64,000 nt of DNA from Methylocapsa acidiphila B2. Lineage in GTDB: Bacteria; Pseudomonadota; Alphaproteobacteria; Rhizobiales; Beijerinckiaceae. Below, piece after piece: positions 36,997 through 45,911 of this stretch (within the stretch, counting starts at the first letter, position 1; each line of letters begins with the position of its first letter). The stretch spans positions 3,216,504 through 3,280,503 of the forward strand of contig NZ_KE386496.1 of NCBI RefSeq assembly GCF_000427445.1, read 5' to 3'. Below the pieces are notes generated by a model. The model was not told where the DNA came from, made no database searches, and saw only the letters and a program-made list of their open reading frames with translations. Both the position numbers and the translations under genes were made by a program.

Positions 36997-39423
36997 ATGC
37001 AGCCTAAAACCCTACGCTTACGCCTCACCCGTCTTGCGCGATCAGCAGCGCCGCCCACCCGCAGGGGGTTCGGTCCGCCTCCCGTGGCCTTTGCTTTGGG
37101 CGCCTTATTCGCGGCCGCGGTGTTTTGTCTCGGAGGAGCAAGATGCGCCTTCGCCGCGCCCGAGGCGGCCGCGCCAGGCGCGGACGTCTATGTTGCGCCG
37201 AACGGCAATGACGCATGGACGGGCGAGTCGCCTAACCCGAACGGTAAGAAAGGGCCTGTGGCGACGCTCCACCGCGCGAAGGAGATCATCGCAGAGAAGC
37301 TCGCCGCCGAGGGCGGACGCGCGCGTGATTGGACCGTGATGTTTCGCGGCGGGACCTATGCGCTCGCCGCAAAAGAAATATTCGCCTCGGCCGATTCCGC
37401 CGGCCCCGGCCATGTCGTGAGTTATGCGTCTTATCCGGGAGAATCGGCGGTGATCAGCGCCGGCCGGGTTCTCAAAGGTTTCGCCCTCGATCCTGCGACC
37501 GGTTTTTGGACGCTCCGCATTCCCGAGGTCGCGGCCGGCTCATGGTATTTCGGCGAGATTTGGGTCAATGGCAAGCGCGCGAAATGGCCGATCAGGCCGC
37601 TTCCCGGCCACGACCGCTTTCACGTCGCGGCGCAGGTGGAAAGTTCCGGCTCGGCGGCGGCCGACCTGCTGAAGCCGGCGGACCATGGCGATCGGATGAC
37701 CATCGTCGCGCATTCCGCAGCTGCGCGTCCAACCAACACGGATCGCTTCGGTTTCAATACGGGCGAGATCAACGCGCGCTGGACGAATTTGACCGACGTC
37801 ATGATTCGCATGGCGCTGCCGGCGCCCGCCGACAATCTTCTCCACATCAAATCGGTCGACGAAGCCAACCACATTGTGGCCTTGACGGCGCATGCGCTGG
37901 GCGATTCCATGCCTGCCGGACAATCCTGGCGAAGGGAGAATGTCTACGAAGATCTCGGAACCGAGTCGCAAGTCGGAGAAATGTATCTCGACCGTAAGTC
38001 CGGCGTCTTGACATATGTTCCGCGCCCGGGCGAAACGCCGTCGAGCGCGACGGTCGTCGCACCCTATGCGGCGGAATTGATCCTGATCTCGAACGCGCGG
38101 CAATTTGGAACGCCCGGAAATCTCGTCGGCCGGATTTCTTTTTCGAATATCTCCTTCGCCCACACCAATTCCCCGATGTTGAGCACCGGTTATGTTGGGG
38201 CGGTCACCAATTGCTTTGAGAATCCCTTGGCGGCGATCACGGTTGTCGGCGGGACAGGCGTCACGCTCGACCATGTGACGCTGACGCATCTTGGCGAGGC
38301 GGCGGTCATGTTCGGCCCGGGCTCGGGCGGAAACGCGATCAAGAACAGCGTTTTGCAGGACATCGGCTCTTCGGCGATCATCGCCGGCAACGAGCCGCGG
38401 CGCAATAAGGAGCGATACCCGGATAATTTCCTCAATGGTCCGAGCACGCCGGAGTGGAGGGTCGGGCCGGTGACCGTCTCCAATAATCTGATCGAGGATT
38501 TCGGCCATGTGATCTTGAACTCGCTGGCCGTATTCGCGGGCCGCGGCGTCGCGAATTCGGTCATCTCGCATAATGAGATCAGTCACGGCCCGGCCTGGGC
38601 CATGTGGATGGGCTCCGATCCCGGCTGGTATGGCGCCGGCCAAAAAGACCCTTTGTTCCCTGGGCCGACGAACAATGTCATTTCATGGAACTATATCCAT
38701 GATCTGGGCGACGGCGGCGACACTACCGCGCAGGACTGGGGAGCGATCTATACGGTCGGGCCATTGGATGGAACGGTCATAGAATATAACAAAACCGCGC
38801 ATATCACGACATCAACGCATCCCTCATGGTACGGACGCAGGTTGAACGCCCATGGCCGGGACGGGATGATCCTCTACAATGACGATCATACACATGGGCT
38901 CACGATCCGGAATAATGTCTTCGCCGGGAGCCAGAATTTCCTTCACTCGTTCAAGGGCACAGGCAATGTGCTCGACAACAATATCTTCTACTCGAAGAAC
39001 GACGCATCGGCCTATCTAGGCCCGCAAATTTTCAACATGCTCAACTGGCAGCATTACCCTGCCGAGCAGGGCCAAGCCTTCGCAACCTTGACCCATAATC
39101 TCTATGTCGTCGATCGAGGAGACTCGAGCGCCGTGCCGGTTCTTTATTTTCCCGTCAAGTCGACGGGGAGCACGGTGACGCCCGATGTCGTGACATCCGA
39201 TAACAACCTTTATTTTCAGGTAGGCGCGACGATCTCCAATTTCGCCTCCAACGCGACGCTCGCGAATTGGAAAACCGAATTCGGCCAGGACGCTCATTCG
39301 CTCTTCAACGTCGATCCGCTCTTCGTGAACCCGGCCGCGGGAGATTTCAGGTTGAAACCGGGGAGCCCGGCTCTGGGGATCGGGTTCGTTCCGTTCGATC
39401 TCTCCGCGGCGGGGCGCAAATAG
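36997..39423 (+). CDS. Exported right-handed beta-helix protein
   Basis: An 808-residue protein with a long twin-Arg-containing signal region and a hydrophobic segment (ALGALFAAAVFCLGG), cleaved near AFAA. The mature protein begins with DVYVAPNGNDAWTGESPNPN, the typical entry of beta-helix proteins related to pectate lyases and DUF1565-like enzymes. Repeated NNVI/NNVF and VISHNEIS turns build the parallel beta-helix (about 370-720), for example VTVSNNLIEDFGHVILNS and LTIRNNVFAGSQN. Such proteins bind or cleave polysaccharides. No catalytic residues can be assigned with confidence. The start is uncertain: ATGs at 36937, 36967 and 36997 are in frame, and 36997 gives the best signal peptide. It is divergent from ftsH. 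Confidence 0.75.
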   Translation: MQPKTLRLRLTRLARSAAPPTRRGFGPPPVAFALGALFAAAVFCLGGARCAFAAPEAAAPGADVYVAPNGNDAWTGESPNPNGKKGPVATLHRAKEIIAEKLAAEGGRARDWTVMFRGGTYALAAKEIFASADSAGPGHVVSYASYPGESAVISAGRVLKGFALDPATGFWTLRIPEVAAGSWYFGEIWVNGKRAKWPIRPLPGHDRFHVAAQVESSGSAAADLLKPADHGDRMTIVAHSAAARPTNTDRFGFNTGEINARWTNLTDVMIRMALPAPADNLLHIKSVDEANHIVALTAHALGDSMPAGQSWRRENVYEDLGTESQVGEMYLDRKSGVLTYVPRPGETPSSATVVAPYAAELILISNARQFGTPGNLVGRISFSNISFAHTNSPMLSTGYVGAVTNCFENPLAAITVVGGTGVTLDHVTLTHLGEAAVMFGPGSGGNAIKNSVLQDIGSSAIIAGNEPRRNKERYPDNFLNGPSTPEWRVGPVTVSNNLIEDFGHVILNSLAVFAGRGVANSVISHNEISHGPAWAMWMGSDPGWYGAGQKDPLFPGPTNNVISWNYIHDLGDGGDTTAQDWGAIYTVGPLDGTVIEYNKTAHITTSTHPSWYGRRLNAHGRDGMILYNDDHTHGLTIRNNVFAGSQNFLHSFKGTGNVLDNNIFYSKNDASAYLGPQIFNMLNWQHYPAEQGQAFATLTHNLYVVDRGDSSAVPVLYFPVKSTGSTVTPDVVTSDNNLYFQVGATISNFASNATLANWKTEFGQDAHSLFNVDPLFVNPAAGDFRLKPGSPALGIGFVPFDLSAAGRK

Positions 39424-39443
39424 GAAAGCGCAGCGCAGGCGAT

Positions 39444-40322
39444 TTATGGATCCTTGCCGGTGGTCCGCGCGAGCAGCCGCAGCGCCTTGACGAGATGCGG
39501 CCGGTCGAGCATTGCGCCGTCGAGGCTCACGACGCCCATGTCGGGCTCCGCGGCGAAGGCGGCGACGATGGCGCGGGCTCTGGCGATGGCCTGAGGCGAC
39601 GGCGTCAGAGCCTCATTGATAACCGCGACTTGCGCCGGATGAATGGCCATTTTAGCCGCGAAGCCGTCGCGCCTCGCCATATCGCATTCCTTGCGGAGGC
39701 CCTGGAGGTCGTGGAAATCGGGATAGATGGCGTCGATCGCCAGCGCGTCCGCGGCGTTCGCCGCCAGCAGCGTGAGCGTGCGCGCGAGCGCATAGGGCGC
39801 CGTGTAGGCGCCGTCATCGCCTCGGCTCGTCTCAGAGCCGAGGCAGGCGGAGAGATCCTCGGCGCCCCAAGCGAGGCCGACGAGGCGGCGGCTCGCGCCC
39901 GCGTAGCCGCCCATGTTGAAGAGCGACCCCGCGGTCTCGGTGACGATCGCGATGACGCGCGTCGCGCCGTCGGTAAGATCGCATTCGGCTTCTTTGACCG
40001 CGAGCCTGGCGCCGAGATGCTGGAGGGCGGCGGCGTCGACGCATTTCGGCAGCAGGACCCCATCCGGGCCGCCCGGCATGATTGCGTCGAGATCGGCGTC
40101 GACCAGCCCGGAGTCGAGCGCATTGACGCGGACATAGAGTAGGGCGCGCGGCGCCGCGCGCTTCGCGGTTTGGAGGAAGTCGAAAGCCAATCGCCGAGCC
40201 GCCGCCTTGTTGGCGAGCGTCACGGAATCCTCGAGATCAATCGCCAGGCAGTCCGCGCCGGATGAGAGGGCCTTCGCGAGCTTTCTCTCGCTGTCGGCGG
40301 GGACGAAGAGAAGAGAGCGCAT
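39444..40322 (-). CDS. CoA ester lyase of the HpcH/HpaI-CitE family
   Basis: A 292-residue TIM-barrel lyase. Motifs are LLFVPADSERKLAKAL, DCLAIDLEDSV (Mg-binding acidic loop), ALLYVRVNALDSG, GPDGVLLPKC, IAIVTETAGSLFN (catalytic Glu), LAWGAEDLSACLG and KMAIHPAQVAVINEA. Members cleave malyl-CoA, methylmalyl-CoA or citramalyl-CoA to acyl-CoA and a 2-oxoacid. The preceding MaoC hydratase gene (78 nt) fits a CoA-thioester pathway such as methylmalyl-, citramalyl- or mesaconyl-CoA turnover. The exact substrate cannot be read. It is the last gene of a minus-strand unit starting upstream with NAD kinase. Confidence 0.85.
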   Translation of the reverse strand: MRSLLFVPADSERKLAKALSSGADCLAIDLEDSVTLANKAAARRLAFDFLQTAKRAAPRALLYVRVNALDSGLVDADLDAIMPGGPDGVLLPKCVDAAALQHLGARLAVKEAECDLTDGATRVIAIVTETAGSLFNMGGYAGASRRLVGLAWGAEDLSACLGSETSRGDDGAYTAPYALARTLTLLAANAADALAIDAIYPDFHDLQGLRKECDMARRDGFAAKMAIHPAQVAVINEALTPSPQAIARARAIVAAFAAEPDMGVVSLDGAMLDRPHLVKALRLLARTTGKDP

Positions 40323-40399
40323 GAGACGCCTCGGTTCAATTCAGGCGGCAACGCGCCTCGGTCTTCGACGCCGGCGTCTTACGGACCGGCGCCGCGATC

Positions 40400-40906
40400 T
40401 CAAGCCGGCCTTTTCTTCATGAAAGCCTGGCGCCGGCATTCTGCGACGAGAGCGCCGTCCTGGCGATAGGCGCGATGGATGAATTCGACGATTCCCGCGT
40501 CGGCGCGCGAGTTCGACATGCGCTTCGCGGCAATCTCGGTCGTCACATGGATGGTGTCGCCTTCGAAGAGCGGCGCTGGAAACTTGACTTCGGTCATGCC
40601 GAGATTGGCGATGGTCGTGCCGAGCGTCAGGTCGTTGACCGAGATGCCGATCATGAGCCCGAGCGTGAAAAGCGAGTTCATCAAGGGCCGTCCCCACTCG
40701 GTTTCCGTCGCGCAAAAATGCGCGTCTATATGCAGCGGCTGGGGATTGAGGGTCATGTTGGAGAACAACATATTGTCCATTTGGGTGACCGTTCTGGTCA
40801 GGCGATGCGCGACTTTGGCGCCGACGACGAAATCCTCGTAATAGAGTCCGCCGCGCGGGCTACGGAGGGCGCCGAAGACCCAATCGCCTTGCGCGTCATC
40901 GCTCAT
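40400..40906 (-). CDS. MaoC-family (hot-dog fold) enoyl-CoA hydratase-like protein
   Basis: A 168-residue MaoC protein: GGLYYEDFVVGAKVAHRLTRTVTQ at the N-terminus, the active-site helix NPQPLHIDAHFCATETEWGRPLMNSLFTLGL (Asp/His dyad), and TTIANLGMTEVKFPAPLFEGDTI. Such proteins hydrate short 2-enoyl-CoA esters. Its start lies 11 nt inside the 3' end of the NUDIX gene and its stop is 78 nt from the CoA lyase gene, so the two act in one pathway. It is half the length of mesaconyl-CoA hydratase, so that enzyme is unlikely. Confidence 0.85.
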   Translation of the reverse strand: MSDDAQGDWVFGALRSPRGGLYYEDFVVGAKVAHRLTRTVTQMDNMLFSNMTLNPQPLHIDAHFCATETEWGRPLMNSLFTLGLMIGISVNDLTLGTTIANLGMTEVKFPAPLFEGDTIHVTTEIAAKRMSNSRADAGIVEFIHRAYRQDGALVAECRRQAFMKKRPA

Positions 40907-41492
40907 CCGCCGCGCTCCGCATTAGGCCGGCGAGCTTGGCGTAATGCAACAGCAGGATCGTCTTGGCGTCGATGATTTCGCCGCTGTCGATCATGGCGAG
41001 GGCTTCGTCGAACGTCGGCTCCAACACCTCGATGTCCTCGTCTTCCTCTTCGAGGCCGCCGCCGTCGCTCATTCGATCCGCCGGTGAATATTCCGCGATG
41101 AAAAAGGTGAGCCTCTCGCAAAAGGCGCCGGGGCTCATATAGGCCTCGAATAGCCGCTTGGGATGGTGGACGGCGAAGCCGGTCTCCTCCTCCGCCTCCT
41201 TGACGATTCTCGCCTCGGCGTCGGCGCCTTCGAGCTTGCCGGCGCAAACTTCGATCAGGCCGTCGTGCCCGCCCGAGAGAAAAGCCGGCGCGCGAAATTG
41301 GCGAATGAGCACGACGCGGGAGCGCGTCGGATCATAGAGGAGGATCGCGGCGCCGTCGCCTGTGTCATAGACTTCGCGGCTCATGCTTTGCGGGCGGCCG
41401 TCGTAGCGCCGGCGCTCGAAGGAAATCTTCTCGAGCAGGCCGCGCCCGCGCGCAAGCAGCTGGCGGCTGAGGATGCGGATGCCATCGACCAT
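40896..41492 (-). CDS. NUDIX hydrolase, NudK-like
   Basis: A 198-residue NUDIX protein. The Nudix box is visible as GKLEGADAEARIVKEAEEETGF (about 90-112; canonical GX5EX7REUXEEXGU pattern with the final E-E present). The downstream AEYSPADRMSDGGGLEEEDE and DAKTILLL segments are typical of the NudK GDP-mannose pyrophosphatase branch. It hydrolyses nucleoside diphosphate sugars such as GDP-mannose or ADP-ribose. The gene starts 3 nt after the NAD kinase stop and overlaps the MaoC start, so all are one transcript. Confidence 0.85.
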   Translation of the reverse strand: MVDGIRILSRQLLARGRGLLEKISFERRRYDGRPQSMSREVYDTGDGAAILLYDPTRSRVVLIRQFRAPAFLSGGHDGLIEVCAGKLEGADAEARIVKEAEEETGFAVHHPKRLFEAYMSPGAFCERLTFFIAEYSPADRMSDGGGLEEEDEDIEVLEPTFDEALAMIDSGEIIDAKTILLLHYAKLAGLMRSAADER

Positions 41493-41495
41493 GTC

Positions 41496-42287
41496 TCAAT
41501 ATCCGAATTGCTCGCGCAGGATCTGCTCGTTGAGCGAATGGCCGGGATCGTGGAGCAGCACGAGCCCGGTCGCATGATCCATCGAGACCGTGACCTTGAC
41601 GATGTTCTTCAGCTCGAAATGATCGGCGACCGCGGCGACCGGCCGCTTGTCCGACTCGAGGACGTCGATCGTGATCTGCATCTTGTCGGAAAGCAGCGCG
41701 CCGCGCCAGCCGCGCGGCCGAAAGGCCGAGATCGGCGTCAGCGCCACCATGGTCGCGTCCAGGGGAAGGATCGGCCCATGCGCCGAAAGATTATAGGCGG
41801 TCGAGCCCACGGGCGTCGCAACCAGGAGGCCGTCGGCGGCGAGTTCGCCGAGCCTCTCCCTGCCGTCGATCGACACCCGCATTTTCGCGACCTGATAGGA
41901 TTGGCGCATGAGCGACACCTCGTTGATCGCCCGCGCCTTGACGATCTCGCCTTCCATGTCGATCGCCTTCATCAGCAGGGGATGGACCACCGAGGCCTCA
42001 GCCTCGTCGAGGCGCTGGATGAGGTCGGGACCATGAAATTCATTCATGAGAAATCCGACCGTGCCGCGATTCATCCCATAGATCGGCTTGTTCGCGCCCA
42101 TGAAGCGATGCAGCGTGCGCAGCATGAGGCCGTCGCCGCCGAGGGCGACGATGACGTCGGCGGCGTCCGGATGGACATTGCCATAACGCGCGACGAGCTC
42201 ATGCAGCGCGGCCGTCGCTTCCGGCGCGCCAGAAGAAAGAAAGGCGATGCGCTCGAAGCGGTGCTTCGCGCTGTTTTCGGCGGCCAT
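41496..42287 (-). CDS. nadK: NAD kinase
   Basis: A 263-residue enzyme phosphorylating NAD to NADP. The signature motifs are VIVALGGDGLMLRTLH (GGDG ATP-binding loop), GMNRGTVGFLMNEF (NAD-binding NxGxxGFL) and LLVATPVGSTAYNLSAHGPIL. The length and motifs are normal for the short bacterial type. It lies upstream of NUDIX, MaoC and CoA lyase genes with a 3-nt gap to the first, an arrangement that may be fortuitous. It is 170 nt downstream of the histidine phosphatase gene on the same strand. Confidence 0.93.
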   Translation of the reverse strand: MAAENSAKHRFERIAFLSSGAPEATAALHELVARYGNVHPDAADVIVALGGDGLMLRTLHRFMGANKPIYGMNRGTVGFLMNEFHGPDLIQRLDEAEASVVHPLLMKAIDMEGEIVKARAINEVSLMRQSYQVAKMRVSIDGRERLGELAADGLLVATPVGSTAYNLSAHGPILPLDATMVALTPISAFRPRGWRGALLSDKMQITIDVLESDKRPVAAVADHFELKNIVKVTVSMDHATGLVLLHDPGHSLNEQILREQFGY

Positions 42288-42457
42288 AATCTCCCGCTCC
42301 GACCCTTCGAGTTCCAGCGACGCCTTTCGGTCGGACGTTCTATCCGATTGGGATTAGCTTTCGAGCTGCGCCTTGACATAAACGTAAGCCGGAGGCGCCG
42401 TAAAGCTGCGTCGAAGCAGCGGCCCGCGACCAGAGCGTTTTCCGACCGTCCGCCGGC

Positions 42458-43024
42458 TTAAGCGACGACATCCGCGAGGTCGCCGGCGAGCAGGAGCTGC
42501 GGAACCTGGGTGAAGCGCCAGCCCTCGCCTTGCTTGTCGAAAATCCAGACGAGATCGACGCGCTCGTAAGGCCAATATTGCGGCGCGGTCTTTTCGTCGC
42601 CGAGGATGGCGTTGGCGATGATGTGCATGGAAAGATGTTTCCAGGCGATCAAAGCCGGCCCCGGAGCGGCGAGGACCTGACGCACGAGGGCGGTCTCCTC
42701 GCCGTAAAAATAGTCGCCATTGAGCTCGACGCCGGAGTCGGCCTCTAACAGCTCGGCGAGAGGGATCAGAGTGTTCCGGGGTCTCAGGCTCGGGTCTTCC
42801 GGCGCGGCTTTGCAAGCGTAGAGCGCGCGGGGCCGGGCGAGGGCCGGATGGCTGAAGCGATCGTCGCAGGGCGCGAAGAAACGAACCAGCGCGCCGGCGC
42901 GCTGCCAGCCGCGCACGGTGATCGATTCCTTGTCCTTGCGCCCCTCGAGATTGACGCCGCGAAACCTTTTGTCGGGACTGGGGCGCTCCGCATGGCGGAT
43001 CAGCATGACCTTGTCGCAACTCAT
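42458..43024 (-). CDS. Histidine phosphatase superfamily protein
   Basis: A 188-residue protein with the RHG-type phosphate pocket VMLIRHAERP near residues 6-15, in which the RHG glycine is replaced by Ala, and a second conserved His in IAWKHLSMHIIANAI near 125. An Arg-rich region between them is compatible with phosphate binding. Members include phosphoglycerate mutases and phosphatases; the function here is unspecified. The gene follows the SDR gene by 43 nt on the same strand. Confidence 0.7.
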   Translation of the reverse strand: MSCDKVMLIRHAERPSPDKRFRGVNLEGRKDKESITVRGWQRAGALVRFFAPCDDRFSHPALARPRALYACKAAPEDPSLRPRNTLIPLAELLEADSGVELNGDYFYGEETALVRQVLAAPGPALIAWKHLSMHIIANAILGDEKTAPQYWPYERVDLVWIFDKQGEGWRFTQVPQLLLAGDLADVVA

Positions 43025-43067
43025 CGCGAGTCTCCCGATCCTTGGGCCGGGCGAAAGCCCGGACGGC

Positions 43068-43886
43068 TCAACATTTATAATGGCTGGCGATTAGCGCCTC
43101 GAAGGCCCCGGCCGGAATGAAGGGCTTGGCCCGCGCGACGGCGGTTTGCGCCAGGGCGCCGATGGGATAACGCAGCGCCGGCCGATCCAATTCGACGATG
43201 CGCTTGACTGCTCGGCCGACCAGGACCGGGTCGGCGCCGCTGGTTTCGTCCGCCTCGATGGCGGCGAGCGCGGCCTCGAATGTCTTGCGATAGGCCGAGC
43301 CGGGACCACTCGCCGCCGTCAGACGTCGCGCTGCGGTGAAGCCTGTGGCGAAATCGCCCGGCTCGACGATCGCGACTCGGACGCTGGATCCGCGCAGCTC
43401 CATGCGCAGCGCCTCGCAATAACCTTCGAGCGCGAATTTTGCCGCGCTATACATGCCCTGGAAGGGAAGCGCGATGAGGCCGGCGATGGAGCCGACGACG
43501 ACGAGATGGGCGGGATCACGCGCGCGAAGATGCGGCAAGGCGGTGCGGCAGACGCGATGATTGCCGAAGAAATTGGTTTGGAATTGCGCCAAGGCTTCCT
43601 CGGAGCTCGTGTCTTCCAGCGCGCCAGCGAAGCCGACCCCCGCATTGCTGACCACGACGTCGAGGCGGCCTTCGCGTGCGACCACATCGGCGATCGCGGC
43701 CTCGACCGAGGAGTCGTGATCGACGTCCATCTTGATCGGCTCGAAACCTCCGGGGGGATTGGCGTCGGCCGCTTTGCGCGACGCGCCATAGACGCGATAG
43801 CCTGCGCCGTGCAGTTCCTCGGCGATCGCCAAGCCTAGGCCCGAACTTGCTCCCGTGACAAGCGCCACGCGCTTTTCGCTTTTCAT
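43068..43886 (-). CDS. Short-chain dehydrogenase/reductase
   Basis: A 272-residue classical SDR. It has TGASSGLGLAIAEEL (TGxxxGxG cofactor site, residues 13-27), the NAG motif SNAGVGFAG, and the catalytic Ser/Tyr/Lys as GSIAGLIALPFQGMYSAAKFAL (YxxxK in YSAAK). The likely cofactor is NADP(H), judging from the basic residue after the second strand (SRKAA). The substrate is unknown. It is the first gene of a likely unit with the histidine phosphatase and NAD kinase. Confidence 0.88.
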   Translation of the reverse strand: MKSEKRVALVTGASSGLGLAIAEELHGAGYRVYGASRKAADANPPGGFEPIKMDVDHDSSVEAAIADVVAREGRLDVVVSNAGVGFAGALEDTSSEEALAQFQTNFFGNHRVCRTALPHLRARDPAHLVVVGSIAGLIALPFQGMYSAAKFALEGYCEALRMELRGSSVRVAIVEPGDFATGFTAARRLTAASGPGSAYRKTFEAALAAIEADETSGADPVLVGRAVKRIVELDRPALRYPIGALAQTAVARAKPFIPAGAFEALIASHYKC

Positions 43887-44218
43887 TGCCCCGTCCCCTT
43901 CAAGCTCTGGTCAAAACCGCGCGCGGCTCTGGATAGCCGGCTCCGCCTTGCGCCTGTCTCTATCACGCGGGCGGTTTTTCCGCCGCAGGTTTGGCTCGGC
44001 CGACAGGCGTCGCACCAAAATTGGTGGCGTCTCAGTTTGAATTTCCGCTCCCGACTCATGTCGGTCGCTTAGCTAAAGCGGTTTGTTTCCCAAAAGCGGA
44101 CCTAAAAGTCGGCCATACTTCCTTAGGCAGTCATAGCTAGGAAGGCCAATGCTATAGAACTTCCATCGGCAGCATCTGGCGATATCGGTTGGCGTCACCC
44201 CCAACACCTTCGAGTGCG
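43887..44218. other. Intergenic upstream of the IS5 element
   Basis: About 330 nt with no gene. It should contain the promoter of the minus-strand SDR unit. Nothing else is recognised. Confidence 0.4.
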
Positions 44219-45075
44219 CTAGGTCCCGTTGACAAATAGGATTCCCATTAGGGTAAGGTTCTGATTCAAGGTCGCTTTCGGAAGGAGGCGGGCTTGATTC
44301 GGGGATTGATGTCGGATGAGGAATGGGCGTGTTTCGAGCCGTTCGTGACGGTTCGCGGCGCGCATAGCGGGCGACGGCCGAAGGACCACCGCCTCGTTCT
44401 CGATGGGATTTTCTGGATTGCCCGCACCGGCGCGCAATGGCGGGACCTGCACGAGCATTTCGGCAAATGGTCGTCGGTCTATCGGCAGTTCCGGCGCTGG
44501 ACTCTCAGTGGGCTGTGGGAGCTCCTTCTGGAAGCCCTGAATGAAACCGAGGGCGTTGGCGAGACCGTCCAGATGATCGACTCGACCATCATCCGGGCGC
44601 ATCACTGCGCCGCCGGCGCTAAAGGGGGACTCCGCGTCAGGGTCTTGGCCGCTCGAGAGGTGGCTTCACGACAAAGATTCACCTCCGCACGAACGGCGAA
44701 GGACTGCCGATAGCCGCAAAGATCACCGCAGGCGAGGTCTCGGATTATTCGGGCTTCGCCCCCTTGATGGAAGCGGAAGGACCTGAGGCCAAAGTCCTGC
44801 TCGCCGATCGTGGTTATGATTCCGATCATATTCGCGAAACGCTGGAGAAAACAGGCGCTGCGGCCATCATTCCGACGCGCCGAAACCGCAAGATCCAAAT
44901 CCAGATCGACAGTCACATCTATGCCTTGCGCAACCGCGTCGAGCGTTGCTTCAACAAGCTCAAAAACTCTCGGCGCCTCGCAACCCGCTACGACAAAACC
45001 GCAGCCAGCTATCTCGGGTTCGTCCAAATCGCCGCGATCAGGATCTGGATGCGCATATTTGTCAACAGGACCTAG
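44219..45075 (+). mobile_element. IS5-family (IS427-like) insertion sequence
   Basis: Near-perfect terminal inverted repeats: CTAGGTCCCGTTGACAAATA at the left (44219-44238) and its complement with one mismatch at the right (45056-45075, ending GGACCTAG). The outer TA/CTAG suggests the TA target duplication of this group. The total of about 850 bp and two overlapping frames fit IS427-type elements. It separates the SDR unit from the cobalt transport region. Confidence 0.85.
44294..45075 (+). CDS. IS5-family DDE transposase produced by -1 frameshifting
   Basis: The first frame starts at TTG 44294 after GGAGG (or ATG 44309, MSDEEWACFEPFV) and covers the N-terminal domain up to HHCAAGAKGG. At 44621-44628 the sequence AAAGGGGG allows a -1 slip into a frame continuing GRSRGGFTTKIHLRTNGEGL, then VLLADRGYDS, IPTRRNRK and the catalytic Glu block YALRNRVERCFNKLKNSRR. 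It ends with a TAG inside the right inverted repeat. Without the slip, the first frame ends at 44713. The DDE triad is recognisable, and both pieces look undamaged, so the element may be active. Confidence 0.8.
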
Positions 45076-45141
45076 TTTGAGCCGGTGAAAATCGCTGAAT
45101 CGAATCACCGTTAGATGCTTTCAATCAGTAGGCCCTAATAA

Positions 45142-45354
45142 ATGCCACAGACTCCCAAGCCGATGTCTCGCACTCTTGCCGTCGAAATCGCCACGAAGAC
45201 CATAGCCGTCGTTAACCCGGCTAACCGCGGGCTGCGAATAGCGGATCTGCTCGAAAAGCATGGGTTCCGCCGCGTCCGGGAACCCGAAATGGATATCCTC
45301 AGCGATCAGGCCCGCCTCGTGAGTTGGTTGCGCGAGACCTTCAGAGTCGACTGA
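45142..45354 (+). CDS. Small hypothetical protein
   Basis: A 70-residue frame, MPQTPKPMSRTLAVEIATKT..., with a plausible alpha/beta pattern (IAVVNPANRGLRIADLLEKHG, DQARLVSWLRETFRVD). No ribosome binding site is clear and no family is recognised. It lies between the IS5 element and the cobalamin riboswitch and may be a remnant of a gene cut by the insertion. Confidence 0.3.
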   Translation: MPQTPKPMSRTLAVEIATKTIAVVNPANRGLRIADLLEKHGFRRVREPEMDILSDQARLVSWLRETFRVD

Positions 45355-45526
45355 ATGGATTCTACGAGAAAGGTAGCTGAAGAACAGCAGGGGTTTATCC
45401 GATGGCTGCGGCCTGATTATCAGACAGAAAGAAGCTGGCTCGGAAGCGGACCGACGCAAAACCACCCTTTGCAGAAATTCAAACTGAGACGAAACCCAAA
45501 TTTTGCGTCAATTGACAGGCTTGAGC

Positions 45527-45654
45527 GCCAATCCTAAGGTCGAGCATACCGGGATGCGAAGAAGGCGGTGTGATTCCGCCGCGGTCGCGCCACTGTCAGC
45601 GATGCGCCTGAAGTTTCGAGCGCCTTGCGAGCCAGACCTTCCTCTCGGATTGGC
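45527..45654 (+). ncRNA. Cobalamin (B12) riboswitch
   Basis: The closing stem GCCAATCC (45527-45534) pairs with GGATTGGC (45647-45654). Inside are the core elements: GGGATGCGAAGAAGGCGGTGTGATTCC with the GTG-x2-ATTCC pattern, CGCGCCACTGT, and the B12 box GAGCCAGACC. It lies directly upstream of cbtB. By family, adenosylcobalamin binding represses the downstream cobalt transport genes. Confidence 0.88.
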
Positions 45655-45692
45655 GAATGCGATTTGGGACGCGTCATCCCTGGAGTCACGAC

Positions 45693-45902
45693 ATGAGCAA
45701 GGCCCTTTCCGCTCCGGCGGCCAGTCTCGCCCCCATTCCCGTCCGCGATATTCTCCCCTGGCTCGTCTTCGGCGGTCTCTTCTGCCTATTGGCGATTTAT
45801 TTCGTCGGCGCGGAGCAGGGCGCGACCGCTTTGTTGCCCGGCCATTTCATGCACGAACTTGTCCATGACGGGCGCCATCTCCTGGCCTTTCCCTGCCATT
45901 GA
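45693..45902 (+). CDS. cbtB: Cobalt transporter subunit CbtB
   Basis: A 69-residue single-pass membrane protein. The hydrophobic helix ILPWLVFGGLFCLLAIYFVG is followed by a His-rich tail HFMHELVHDGRHLLAFPCH, the metal-binding signature of CbtB. It works with CbtA in cobalt uptake for cobalamin synthesis. ATG 45693 lies after the riboswitch. An upstream in-frame start at 45657 would read through the switch and is unlikely. The cbtA start follows after 9 nt. Confidence 0.9.
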   Translation: MSKALSAPAASLAPIPVRDILPWLVFGGLFCLLAIYFVGAEQGATALLPGHFMHELVHDGRHLLAFPCH

Positions 45903-45911
45903 GGCGCTCGC

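Noticed and set aside
37540-38643. Long minus-strand frame (367 codons) opposite the beta-helix gene
   Set aside because: It is an antisense shadow of a GC-rich gene: the encoded protein is Arg/Asp-rich without recognisable domains, and the plus-strand frame has a signal peptide and beta-helix repeats.
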